Positions 26,023-33,710 of a DNA stretch of 64,000 bases are shown here, in pieces (within the stretch, counting starts at the first letter, position 1; every line of letters starts with the position of its first letter). This stretch comes from Streptomyces sp. NRRL B-1140 (lineage in GTDB: Bacteria > Actinomycetota > Actinomycetes > Streptomycetales > Streptomycetaceae). The translations under genes were made by a program, and so were the position numbers. A model generated the notes under the pieces. It ran no database searches and had not been told where the DNA came from. It saw only the letters and a list, made by a program, of their open reading frames with translations. Where the stretch lies: the NCBI RefSeq assembly GCF_001280065.1, contig NZ_LGEA01000090.1, positions 160,553 to 224,552 on the forward strand, in the 5' to 3' direction.

Positions 26023-26544
26023 CTAGCGGTCCAGGAACCGCTCCAGTGCCTCCACCACCATGCGGTGATCGTCGAGTTGCGGCAGTCCCGAGACCGTCAC
26101 CGCGCCGATCACGCCCACGCCCTCGACGGTGATCGGGAAGGAGCCGCCGTGGGCCGCGTAGGTGTCGGGGTCGAGGCGCGAGGACTCCTCGAACGTGCTG
26201 CCCTTGGCGCGGAAGCGGGCGCCGACCAGGTAGGAGGCGGAGCCGTAGCGCTCGACCACCCGGCGCTTGCGGGCGATCCAGGCGTCGTTGTCCGCAGTGG
26301 AGCCCGCCAGTGCCGCGTGGAAGAGCTGCTGGCCGGAGCGGTGGATGTCGATGGCGACGGGGGCCTGGCGTTCCCGGGCCATCTCGACGAGGAGCGAGCC
26401 GAGCGCCCAGGCGTCGTCGTGCGTGAACTGGCGGAACACCAGGATGCGTTCCTGCTTCTCCAGCTCTTCCAGGCTCGGGGTGAGTTCCGGGTGGAACTTC
26501 GGGGTGAGCCCCTGGCTGTGGGAGGGGGTGTTCTTGTGGGTCAC
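26023..26544 (-). CDS. UPF0303/heme-degrading-domain (GlcG/HbpS-like) protein
   Basis: The 173-aa protein carries the domain from about residue 20 to the end: FRQFTHDDAWALGSLLVEMAR, APVAIDIHRSGQQLFHAAL, the AHGGSFPI segment and GVGVIGAVTVSGLPQ. Relatives bind heme or small cofactors (HbpS, GlcG), and UPF0303 itself has no fixed function. Its GTG overlaps the stop of the Gfo/Idh/MocA gene (GTGA), so the two are coupled and presumably act on the same metabolite. Confidence 0.85.
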   Translation of the reverse strand: MTHKNTPSHSQGLTPKFHPELTPSLEELEKQERILVFRQFTHDDAWALGSLLVEMARERQAPVAIDIHRSGQQLFHAALAGSTADNDAWIARKRRVVERYGSASYLVGARFRAKGSTFEESSRLDPDTYAAHGGSFPITVEGVGVIGAVTVSGLPQLDDHRMVVEALERFLDR

Positions 26545-27632
26545 AGGGTCACCGTCACCTTCTCGAGGGCCGAACGACGAGCGGCCTCCAGGACGTCCAG
26601 GGCGGCGGCCGCCTCCCGCGCGGTCACCGGGTTCGGGGCGCCCTCCAGCAGGGCCTTCGCCACGGCCGCATAGTAAGCCGGGTAGTCGCCCGGGAGGGTG
26701 GGTTCGGCGCGGCCGCCGCCGGTGACCGGGGACTCGCCCGAGCCCACACGGCCCCACAGCGACTCGGGCTCCACGCCCCAGCCGGGGCCGGGACGCAGGC
26801 CGTCCCGGAGCGCCGCCTCCTGGGGGTCGAGGCCGTACTTGACGTATCCGGCGCTGGAGCCCAGGACGCGGAAGCGGGGGCCCAGTTGGGCGGTCGTCGC
26901 GGAGACGTGGAGGTGGGAGCGGACGCCGCCGGCGTGCGTGATCGCGATGAAGGTGTCGTCGTCGGTCTCGGCGCCCGGGCGGCGGATGTCCGTCTCCGCG
27001 TACACGGAGGCCGCCGGGCCGAACAGGACCAGGGCCTGGTCGACGACATGACTGCCGAGGTCGTAGAGCAGACCTCCGATCTCCGCAGGGTCGCCGGACT
27101 CCCGCCAGCCGCCCTTCGGCTTCGGCCGCCAGCGCTCGAAGCGGGACTCGAACCGCCACACGTCGCCCAGCTCGCCCTCGGCCAGCAGCTTGCGCAGGGT
27201 CAGGAAGTCGTTGTCCCAGCGGCGGTTCTGGAAGACGGAGAGGAGCAGGCCGCGCTCCTCGGCGAGGGCGGCGAGCGCGCGGGCCTCGGCCGCCGTCCCC
27301 GCGACGGGCTTGTCGACGACGACCGGCAGGCCGGCCTGCAGCGCGGTCGTCGCGAGCGGCACGTGCGTCTTGTTGGGGGACGCGACGACGACCAGGTCCA
27401 GCTCGGCGGCCCGGGCGAACAACTCGTCCGGTGTGGCCGCGAGGCGTACGTCCGGGAACTCGCCCCGGGCCTGCCGCTGCCGCTCCGGGCTGGAGGTGAC
27501 CACCGTGTCGAGGGTCAGGCCCTCCGTGGCGGCGATCAGCGGGGCGTGGAAGACGGAGCCGGCGAGGCCGTAGCCGACGAGGCCGACGCGAAGGGGCGAA
27601 CCGGGGGCTGTGCCGAGGGGGGTGCCAGTCAT
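26541..27632 (-). CDS. Gfo/Idh/MocA-family sugar oxidoreductase
   Basis: The 363-aa NAD(P)-dependent enzyme has an N-terminal Rossmann fold (VGLVGYGLAGSVFHAPL). The EKP-type catalytic motif appears here as VDKPVAG, followed by FQNRRWDNDFLTLR and the YDLGSHVVDQAL segment with the catalytic His. Members oxidise sugars, inositols or their acids. ATG 27632 lies only eight bases from the palindrome shared with the divergent ROK regulator, so it is very probably the regulated target. Confidence 0.92.
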   Translation of the reverse strand: MTGTPLGTAPGSPLRVGLVGYGLAGSVFHAPLIAATEGLTLDTVVTSSPERQRQARGEFPDVRLAATPDELFARAAELDLVVVASPNKTHVPLATTALQAGLPVVVDKPVAGTAAEARALAALAEERGLLLSVFQNRRWDNDFLTLRKLLAEGELGDVWRFESRFERWRPKPKGGWRESGDPAEIGGLLYDLGSHVVDQALVLFGPAASVYAETDIRRPGAETDDDTFIAITHAGGVRSHLHVSATTAQLGPRFRVLGSSAGYVKYGLDPQEAALRDGLRPGPGWGVEPESLWGRVGSGESPVTGGGRAEPTLPGDYPAYYAAVAKALLEGAPNPVTAREAAAALDVLEAARRSALEKVTVTL

Positions 27633-27639
27633 GCCACCC

Positions 27640-27664
27640 ACTTTCGCAACGCTGTTGCGAAAGT
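27640..27664. promoter_or_regulatory. Perfect 25-bp palindromic operator, ROK type
   Basis: ACTTTCGCAAC (27640-27650), spacer GCT, GTTGCGAAAGT (27654-27664) form a perfect palindrome centred between the divergent Gfo/Idh/MocA and ROK genes. It is AT-richer than its surroundings and overlaps the likely promoters of both. The adjacent ROK repressor is the obvious ligand (inference). Confidence 0.8.
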
Positions 27665-27680
27665 GCAAGCGCCGGGGACA

Positions 27681-28946
27681 ATGGGGGGCGTGGACAGGGC
27701 GGACGACCGTACGGGCGGAGTGGGCGGGATGCGCGGGGCGGGAGCTGCGGGAGCGGCCGGTACAGCCCGGGCGGGAGCGGCCGGTACGGCCGGGTCCGGA
27801 GTTGCGGGAGCGGCCGGTACGGCCGTGGCGGGGAGCGGCGGCGGGGTGAACCTGCTCTCCCTGCGCAGCCACAACGCCGCGCTGGTGCTCGACCTGCTGC
27901 GGACCGCCGGGGACGGGGGCATCAGCCGTCTCGAACTCGCCGAGCGGACCGGGCTCACGCCGCAGGCCGTCAGCAAGATCACGGCACGGCTGCGGGAGGA
28001 CGGGCTCGCGGCGGAGGCCGGACGCCGGGCGTCGACCGGGGGCAAGCCGCGCACGGTGCTGCGGCTGGTGCCGGAGGCCGGACACGCGGTCGGGGTCCAT
28101 CTGGACCGGGACGAGGTGCGGGTCGTGCGCGTCGACCTGCGGGGGACCGTGGTGGCGGAGCGGCGGGCCGCGCTGGATCTGGGGGCGGGGTCGGAGGCCG
28201 TACTGGCCGCGGTGCGGGAGGCGGTGGCGGGGGTGTTGCCGGTCGGGCGCGACCCGGTCCCCCGGCACGGACTCTCCGTGCTCGACCCGTCCCTGCTCGG
28301 GGTCGGGGCCGCGTTGCCCGGGCCCCTCGATCACGGCCGGGGGGTGCTGCACCGGGTGACCGGATTCCCCGAGTGGGACGGCTTCCCGCTGCGTGAGGCG
28401 CTGGAGGAGCGGCTCGGGGTGCCGGTCGTGGTCGACAAGGACACCAACGCGGCGGCGCTGGGCCTCGCCGCCGGAGGGGAGTGCGGCTCCTTCGCCTACC
28501 TGCACCTCGGTACGGGGCTGGGGGCCGGTCTGGTCATCGGCGGCAGCGTGCACCGGGGGGCCAGGACCGGGGCCGGGGAGTTCGGCCACCAGGTGATCCA
28601 GCTCGACGGTCCGCCCTGCACCTGCGGGGACCGGGGCTGTGTCGAGGCCCTGTGCCTCGGTGCCGTGGCACGCGGCGACCTGGCTGAGGCGGCGCGGGTG
28701 CTGGGGGCCGGCGCGGCGAACCTCGTCGGGCTCCTCGACATCGACGTCGTCCTGCTCGGCGGCCGTACGGTGGCGGCGGCGCCGGAGGCCTTCGCGGGCG
28801 GGGTCGGCGCGGTGCTGGAGGCCCGGGCCCGGCGAACGGGCCAGGGCGCCGTACCGGTACGCGTCACCGCCGGGGGAGACGGGGCCGTGGCGGTGGGGGC
28901 GGCTCAGCTGGTGCTGGGGCCGGTGTTCGGGCGGGGTGGAGTCTGA
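27681..28946 (+). CDS. ROK-family transcriptional regulator
   Basis: This protein has 421 aa from ATG 27681. A low-complexity Gly/Ala-rich leader occupies the first 55 residues. A MarR-like helix-turn-helix follows (ISRLELAERTGLTPQAVSKI), then a ROK kinase fold with DKDTNAAALG, LHLGTGLGAGLVIGG and the zinc motif CTCGDRGCVE. ROK repressors of this form sense sugars and usually repress the divergent genes, here Gfo/Idh/MocA and the UPF0303 protein. The start is uncertain: the Gly/Ala leader is encoded by near-repeats and a GTG near 27846 would remove it. It is possibly leaderless. Confidence 0.9.
   Translation: MGGVDRADDRTGGVGGMRGAGAAGAAGTARAGAAGTAGSGVAGAAGTAVAGSGGGVNLLSLRSHNAALVLDLLRTAGDGGISRLELAERTGLTPQAVSKITARLREDGLAAEAGRRASTGGKPRTVLRLVPEAGHAVGVHLDRDEVRVVRVDLRGTVVAERRAALDLGAGSEAVLAAVREAVAGVLPVGRDPVPRHGLSVLDPSLLGVGAALPGPLDHGRGVLHRVTGFPEWDGFPLREALEERLGVPVVVDKDTNAAALGLAAGGECGSFAYLHLGTGLGAGLVIGGSVHRGARTGAGEFGHQVIQLDGPPCTCGDRGCVEALCLGAVARGDLAEAARVLGAGAANLVGLLDIDVVLLGGRTVAAAPEAFAGGVGAVLEARARRTGQGAVPVRVTAGGDGAVAVGAAQLVLGPVFGRGGV
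27747..27824 (+). repeat. Three copies of a 21-bp unit in the ROK leader
   Basis: GCGGGAGCGGCCGGTACRGCC occurs at 27747-27767, 27771-27791 and 27804-27824 (the first copy has A where the others have G). The spacing (24 and 33 bases) keeps frame and yields a repeated GAAGT-type Gly/Ala tract. It looks like slippage-derived low-complexity coding sequence. Confidence 0.75.
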
Positions 28947-29096
28947 GACGGGCTGGGACCCGGGGTCGGTAAGGCGCGTCGTCCGACGGGCGGCAGGAAC
29001 GGCTGTCCGCCGACCGGGCGGATCCGAGCCGCCGTTCGGGGCCGGTTCGCGGTGGTGGTGTCTCGTGAGCCCCTCCGCTCGGAATGTCACATCATC

Positions 29097-29909
29097 ATGC
29101 GACTCTGCACGCCCGCTCACTTCTGCCTGGCGGCGGCAGCGGCGGCTGCCGTCCTGCTTCCCGGTGCACCTTCGGCGCACGCGGAGGCCCCGGCGCCCGC
29201 CTGTGCCGCGCCCGACGATCACACCTTCCCGCTCACCACCCGCATCCACGGCGGCCCGGACTCCTACACGGCCGGTGGTGGGTTCGGGACCTTCTCCGTC
29301 GACCTGACCAACACGACCGACCGGACCTGCGCGGGGATCCACCCCGTCGTGGTGCTCGTCGACGCCGAACGGGCCCTGGAGCCGTCCCAGCCGCGCCTCG
29401 AATTCTTCGACGGGCCGCACGCCCGCACCGTGCGCTTCGAGAAGACGGACGAGGACGAACTCGTCGGGGCGTTCACCGGTGAGGAGGACGGCTTCGCCGG
29501 GTTCACCGTCGGACCGGGCGACACCGTCACCGTGAAGGTGCGGCTCACGCTCACCTCGGACGCCGTGCCCAACGAGGTCACGGCCAACGCCGCGGTCGTG
29601 CAGCGGCACGACGACGACGGCGACTGGGTCGGGCAGTCGGACGACTACCGGTTCCGGATCGACGCCGGCGAGCCGGGGACCGGCACCGACACCGATACGG
29701 ATACGGGTACGGACACGGACAGGGAGCCCCGCCCCGACTCCGAGGCGTCCGTCCCGCCCCGCGAGGACCGTTTCCCGTTCGCGGAGGAACTGGCCCGCAC
29801 CGGCACCGGCACCCGGGTCGCCGCGGCCTCCGCGGTCCTGCTGCTCGCCGGCGGCGCGGCACTGCTCGTCGCACGCCGCCGCCGCGGAGACCCACCGGAA
29901 GGACCGTAG
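29097..29909 (+). CDS. Secreted protein with LAxTG sortase signal
   Basis: The 270-aa protein has a signal peptide (CLAAAAAAAVLLPGAPSAHA) and an all-beta ectodomain of about 170 residues with no recognised family. A TDTDTDTGTDTD-like linker follows. The C-terminal sorting signal is LARTG, then a hydrophobic stretch (AAASAVLLLAGGAALLVA) and RRRR. LAxTG is the class E sortase motif in Streptomyces, so covalent cell-wall attachment is expected. The start is uncertain: ATG 29097 has no clear ribosome site and an in-frame GTG lies at 29052. A class F sortase gene is 1.8 kb downstream. Confidence 0.8.
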   Translation: MRLCTPAHFCLAAAAAAAVLLPGAPSAHAEAPAPACAAPDDHTFPLTTRIHGGPDSYTAGGGFGTFSVDLTNTTDRTCAGIHPVVVLVDAERALEPSQPRLEFFDGPHARTVRFEKTDEDELVGAFTGEEDGFAGFTVGPGDTVTVKVRLTLTSDAVPNEVTANAAVVQRHDDDGDWVGQSDDYRFRIDAGEPGTGTDTDTDTGTDTDREPRPDSEASVPPREDRFPFAEELARTGTGTRVAAASAVLLLAGGAALLVARRRRGDPPEGP

Positions 29910-30018
29910 CCAGGCCCGTCCCGCCAGTCGGGACGTCGTACACGGGGCGTTCCGCAAGATCCCGGCACTGTTTAGGCTGGGTCGCACGCTGGACCGCGTA
30001 CGGCAGGAGATCCCGCAC

Positions 30019-30798
30019 ATGGCAGACCGCAAGCCCATCGAATCGTGGCTCACCGACATGGACGGTGTGCTCATCCACGAGGGCGTTCCGATCCCCGGCG
30101 CCGACGCCTTCCTGAAGAAGCTCCGCGAGTCCGGGAAGCCCTTCCTGGTCCTCACCAACAACTCGATCTACACCCCGCGCGACCTGCACGCCCGGCTGCG
30201 CCGCATGGGCCTGGAGGTGCCGATCGAGAGCATCTGGACCTCGGCCCTGGCCACCGCCCAGTTCCTGGACGACCAGCGGCCGGGCGGGTCGGCGTACGTC
30301 ATCGGCGAGGCCGGGCTGACCACCGCGCTGCACGACATCGGCTACATCCTGACCGACCACGAGCCGGACTACGTCGTCCTCGGCGAGACCCGCACGTACT
30401 CCTTCGAGGCGATGACGAAGGCCGTGCGGCTCATCCTCGGCGGCGCCCGGTTCATCTGCACCAACCCCGACGAGACCGGGCCCTCCACCGAGGGCCCGCT
30501 GCCCGCGACCGGCGCCGTGGCCGCCCTGATCACGCAGGCGACCGGCAAGAAGCCGTACTTCGCGGGCAAGCCCAACCCGCTGATGATGCGGACCGGGCTG
30601 AACGCCATCGGGGCGCACTCCGAGACCAGCGCGATGATCGGCGACCGTATGGACACCGACGTGCTGGCCGGCATGGAGGCCGGGATGCAGACGTTCCTCG
30701 TGCTCACCGGCCTGACCCGGCCCGAACAGGTCGAGGACTTCCCGTACCGGCCCTCGCAGGTCGTGGACTCGATCGCGGACCTCGTCGACCGGGTCTGA
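30019..30798 (+). CDS. HAD-IIA family phosphatase (NagD-like)
   Basis: The 259-aa cytoplasmic hydrolase begins with HAD motif I in LTDMDGVLIHEG (Asp nucleophile and Asp+2). Motif II is the Thr of VLTNNS, motif III the Lys of FAGKPNP, and motif IV is MIGDRMDTDV. A C2-type cap lies between motifs II and III, as in NagD/4-nitrophenylphosphatase. The physiological substrate is probably a nucleotide or sugar phosphate. ATG 30019 follows CAGGAGATCC. It is a single gene between the two sortase-related loci. Confidence 0.92.
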   Translation: MADRKPIESWLTDMDGVLIHEGVPIPGADAFLKKLRESGKPFLVLTNNSIYTPRDLHARLRRMGLEVPIESIWTSALATAQFLDDQRPGGSAYVIGEAGLTTALHDIGYILTDHEPDYVVLGETRTYSFEAMTKAVRLILGGARFICTNPDETGPSTEGPLPATGAVAALITQATGKKPYFAGKPNPLMMRTGLNAIGAHSETSAMIGDRMDTDVLAGMEAGMQTFLVLTGLTRPEQVEDFPYRPSQVVDSIADLVDRV

Positions 30799-30922
30799 CA
30801 CCCCGGGCCCGGTAGGCGGGCGGGGCTCAAACCCTCGGTCACCCGTACGGCGCAGCCGCCGCGTCCCTGAGGATGCGGCGGCCCACCGGGCGGGGGAGGC
30901 TCCAGGCGTCTGGAGGTTCACG

Positions 30923-31666
30923 ATGGGTTCCCTGAGAGTCACTGTCTGTACGAGCGTCCTGGCCGTCGTCGCCCTCGCACCGGCGGCGTACGCGGCGGAC
31001 ACGGGGAGCGTGTCGGTGACCCCGGCGCGCCCCGCCCCCGGCAGTGACGTCACGCTCCGCGTGACCGGCTGCGCCCAGCGGACGGCGGTGGCCGCCTCCG
31101 CGGCGTTCGTCGCGGACGCGCGGCTCACTCTCGCCGGCGCCGGCGAGCTCGTCGGCGACAGCCGCGTCCGCTCCACCCTCAAGGCGGGTTCGTACGCCGT
31201 GCGGGTCACCTGCGGTGCCACGCGGCGGACCGGCACGTTCACCGTCCAGGACCGCCAACCGGGACATGGGGCGGGACAGTCCGGGGCCCCGCGGGCTGCC
31301 GTGCCAGGCGCCCCGCCCGCCGTGGTGCCCGGGGCCGGTGGCCGGCCACCCGCCCCCGGCAAGGGCGGGCAGCCCCCCGCCCCCGGGAAGGGCGGACAGC
31401 CCGCCGTGCCCGGCAAGGGCGGGCAGCCGTCCGCACCCGGCACCGACGAGGAGGAGGCGCTCTCCTCTCACCGGCCCGGCGCGCCCGCCTCGCCCGTCGC
31501 CCCCGTCCGGGCGGGTGGTGGCGGTGCCGCCGACTCCCTCGCCGCCGAGGGGCGCGGCGCCGGTCCCGGTACGGCACAGGGGGTGACCGGACTCGTGCTC
31601 GCCGGGGCGGCCGCCGCGGTGGTCCTCGCGCTGCGCGGGGCCCGCCGGGGCCGCGGGACGGACTGA
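30923..31666 (+). CDS. Secreted, tail-anchored protein with Pro/Gly repeats
   Basis: This protein has 247 aa. A signal peptide (VCTSVLAVVALAPAAYA) leads to a small beta domain with two cysteines (VTGCAQRT, VRVTCGATRR). A disordered region contains four PAPGKGGQ-type nine-residue repeats (about residues 143-175). The C-terminus is membrane segment TGLVLAGAAAAVVLALRGARRGRG. There is no clear LPxTG/LAxTG box, so membrane anchoring rather than sorting is likely. It ends two bases before the class F sortase gene, so the pair is an operon. GGAGG precedes ATG 30923. Confidence 0.8.
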   Translation: MGSLRVTVCTSVLAVVALAPAAYAADTGSVSVTPARPAPGSDVTLRVTGCAQRTAVAASAAFVADARLTLAGAGELVGDSRVRSTLKAGSYAVRVTCGATRRTGTFTVQDRQPGHGAGQSGAPRAAVPGAPPAVVPGAGGRPPAPGKGGQPPAPGKGGQPAVPGKGGQPSAPGTDEEEALSSHRPGAPASPVAPVRAGGGGAADSLAAEGRGAGPGTAQGVTGLVLAGAAAAVVLALRGARRGRGTD

Positions 31667-31668
31667 CC

Positions 31669-32346
31669 ATGGACGAGCGCGATCACGTACAGAGACGTTT
31701 CCCGGGTACCGGCCGTCTGCTGACCGGCATGGCCTGGGTCGTGCTGCTGCTCGGACTGTGGCTGTGGGGCCGCGAGGTCACGGAGATGCGGCACGGCATC
31801 GCGGCACCCGCCACGGGTGACATGGCGGCGGCCGGACGGCCCCCGGACATCAAGCTGCCGCCGGAGCACCGCCCGCTGGGCGACGCGCTGCCGCAGCGGG
31901 TCGACATTCCCGGCCTCGGCGTCCAGGCACCCGTGGTCGCGCGCGGTCTCGACGCACGCGGGGCGCTCGATCCGCCGCCGTACGACCAGCCGGGCGTGGT
32001 CGGCTGGTACGCCGGCGGGGTCGCACCCGGGGCGCCCGGTACCGCGCTGATGGTCGGTCATGCCGACACCGAGTCCCGGCCTGCCGTCTTCTACAAGGTC
32101 AGTGCCATGCGGCCGGGCCAGACGATCCGGGTGGTCCGGGCCGACGCCAGGATCGCCGAGTTCACGGTCGAGTCCGTCCAGGTCCTCACCCGCGACCGCT
32201 TCGACGCCCACCAGGCGTACGGCCCCCGCGAGTCGGGGCGGGCGGAGCTGCGTCTGATCACCTGCGGCGGCAGCTTCGACCGTACGACCCGCAGCTACAC
32301 GGCGAACGTGGTCGTCTCGGCGTACCTGACGGGAACCGGCCCGTAG
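31669..32346 (+). CDS. Class F sortase
   Basis: The 225-aa membrane-bound transpeptidase has an N-terminal anchor (GMAWVVLLLGLWLWG) and an extracellular sortase barrel from about residue 70 (RVDIPGLGVQAPVV). The catalytic His is in MVGHADT, the Cys in LRLITCGGSF, and the Arg in TRSYTANVVV. Class F sortases in actinobacteria often pair with a secreted partner gene, as here. Activity on the LARTG protein upstream is possible but unproven, because LAxTG is normally read by class E enzymes. Confidence 0.9.
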   Translation: MDERDHVQRRFPGTGRLLTGMAWVVLLLGLWLWGREVTEMRHGIAAPATGDMAAAGRPPDIKLPPEHRPLGDALPQRVDIPGLGVQAPVVARGLDARGALDPPPYDQPGVVGWYAGGVAPGAPGTALMVGHADTESRPAVFYKVSAMRPGQTIRVVRADARIAEFTVESVQVLTRDRFDAHQAYGPRESGRAELRLITCGGSFDRTTRSYTANVVVSAYLTGTGP

Positions 32347-32583
32347 CGACCCGGTGAGCCGCGCGGCAGGACACGGCGGCCACGGTGGGTGAATCTCCGG
32401 CCGGAGGCCGGGCATGTGCTGTGGAGGCTTCAGGACCGAAGGGCCGCCCCGGCCCGGCGGCCGGATCACATCACGTCCCTCCGCGGTGGCGCTGCGTCAT
32501 CGCGCCGACGGGTTCGCCTCGTGGGCGTCGCGGGACGTATGTCAGGATTGAGACTTGGAACGGTGCACCCAAGGGGGAGTTGG

Positions 32584-33621
32584 ATGTACGGCAGCAGGGG
32601 GGCCGGGGCGTTCGCCGGGAGGCGGATGTCCGCAGTGGTGCTGGGGGCGGCACTGCTGGTGACGGGGTGTTCCTCCTCCGACGGAGGAGACGGATCGGAC
32701 GAGCGCGGCGACGCGGGCGCCGGGATCACCCAACAGCCCAAGGAAAAGGCCCCCTTCTGGGTCAATCCTGACGGGACGGCGGCCCGGGAGGTCGCGGCCC
32801 TGGAGAAGTCCGGCAAGAAGCAGGACGCCGAGCAGATCCGCAAGATCGCCGAGCAGCCGGTCGCCGAGTGGGTCGTCCCGGACGACCCGCAGGAGCAGGT
32901 CCGGGGCTTCACCGAGGCCGCAGGCAAGGCCGGCCGCACGGCCCTGCTCGTCCTCTACAACATCCCGCACCGCGACTGCGGCCAGTACTCGCAGGGCGGC
33001 GCCGCCGACGGCAACGCCTACCGGGACTGGATCGACGGCGTCGCCGAGGGCATCGGCGACCGGCCCGCCACGGTCGTCCTGGAGCCGGACGCCCTGCTCC
33101 ACCTGGTCGACGGCTGCACCCCGGAGCAGTTCCACGAGGAGCGCTACGACCTCCTCAAGGGCGCCGTCGCCAAGCTGACGTCGCTGAAGCACACGAAGGT
33201 CTACCTGGACGCGGGCAACGCCGGCTGGCAGAAACCCGACCAGATCTTCGAATCCCTGAACCGCGCGGGCATCGCCCAGGCCGACGGCTTCGCGGTCAAC
33301 GTCTCCAACTTCTACTCCACCGAGGACTCCATCGCCTACGGCAAGCAGCTCTCCGCCAAGGTCGGCGGCAAGCACTTCGTCATCGACACCAGCCGCAACG
33401 GCAAGGGCCCTTACAGCGACGGCAAGCCCGACGAGCGCTGGTGCAACCCGCCGGGCCGCTCCCTGGGCGAGACCCCGACGACGAAGACGGCGGACCCGCT
33501 GGTCGACGCCTACCTGTGGGTGAAGCGGCCGGGCGAGTCCGACGGCGAGTGCAAGGGCGGCCCGAAGGCCGGCCAGTGGTGGGCCGACTACGCGCTGAAG
33601 CTGGCGAGGGCCACCGCCTGA
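32584..33621 (+). CDS. cslZ: GH6 endoglucanase-type lipoprotein (CslZ-like)
   Basis: The 345-aa exported protein has a lipobox LLVTGC, so it is probably lipid-anchored. Its GH6 barrel carries LYNIPHRDCGQYSQGG with the catalytic acid region and VLEPDALLHL with the second catalytic-site Asp. VNVSNFYST and DTSRNG are family landmarks. GH6 enzymes cut beta-1,4-glucan with inversion. Its place next to glxA and cslA matches the S. coelicolor SCO2838 product, which is proposed to trim the CslA-made glycan at hyphal tips. ATG 32584 has a GGGGGAG site. It converges on glxA. Confidence 0.88.
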   Translation: MYGSRGAGAFAGRRMSAVVLGAALLVTGCSSSDGGDGSDERGDAGAGITQQPKEKAPFWVNPDGTAAREVAALEKSGKKQDAEQIRKIAEQPVAEWVVPDDPQEQVRGFTEAAGKAGRTALLVLYNIPHRDCGQYSQGGAADGNAYRDWIDGVAEGIGDRPATVVLEPDALLHLVDGCTPEQFHEERYDLLKGAVAKLTSLKHTKVYLDAGNAGWQKPDQIFESLNRAGIAQADGFAVNVSNFYSTEDSIAYGKQLSAKVGGKHFVIDTSRNGKGPYSDGKPDERWCNPPGRSLGETPTTKTADPLVDAYLWVKRPGESDGECKGGPKAGQWWADYALKLARATA

Positions 33622-33661
33622 CCCGGCCCGGCCCGGGCGGCTGACGCACCGGCCCAAGGAC

Positions 33662-33693
33662 AAGGGGCGCCCTCCTCGCGGAGGGCGCCCCTT
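33662..33693. terminator. Bidirectional terminator between cslZ and glxA
   Basis: AAGGGGCGCCCTCC (33662-33675), loop TCGC, GGAGGGCGCCCCTT (33680-33693) form a perfect 14-bp hairpin between convergent genes, with A and T ends usable in both directions. Confidence 0.88.
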
Positions 33694-33710
33694 CGTCGTG
33701 CCGTCGGCGG

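Noticed and set aside
26541..30161. Possible 1206-aa fusion upstream of the Gfo/Idh/MocA gene
   Set aside because: The frame stays open antisense to the ROK gene, but the Gfo domain begins at ATG 27632 right beside the operator. The upstream part has no domain and is shadow coding.
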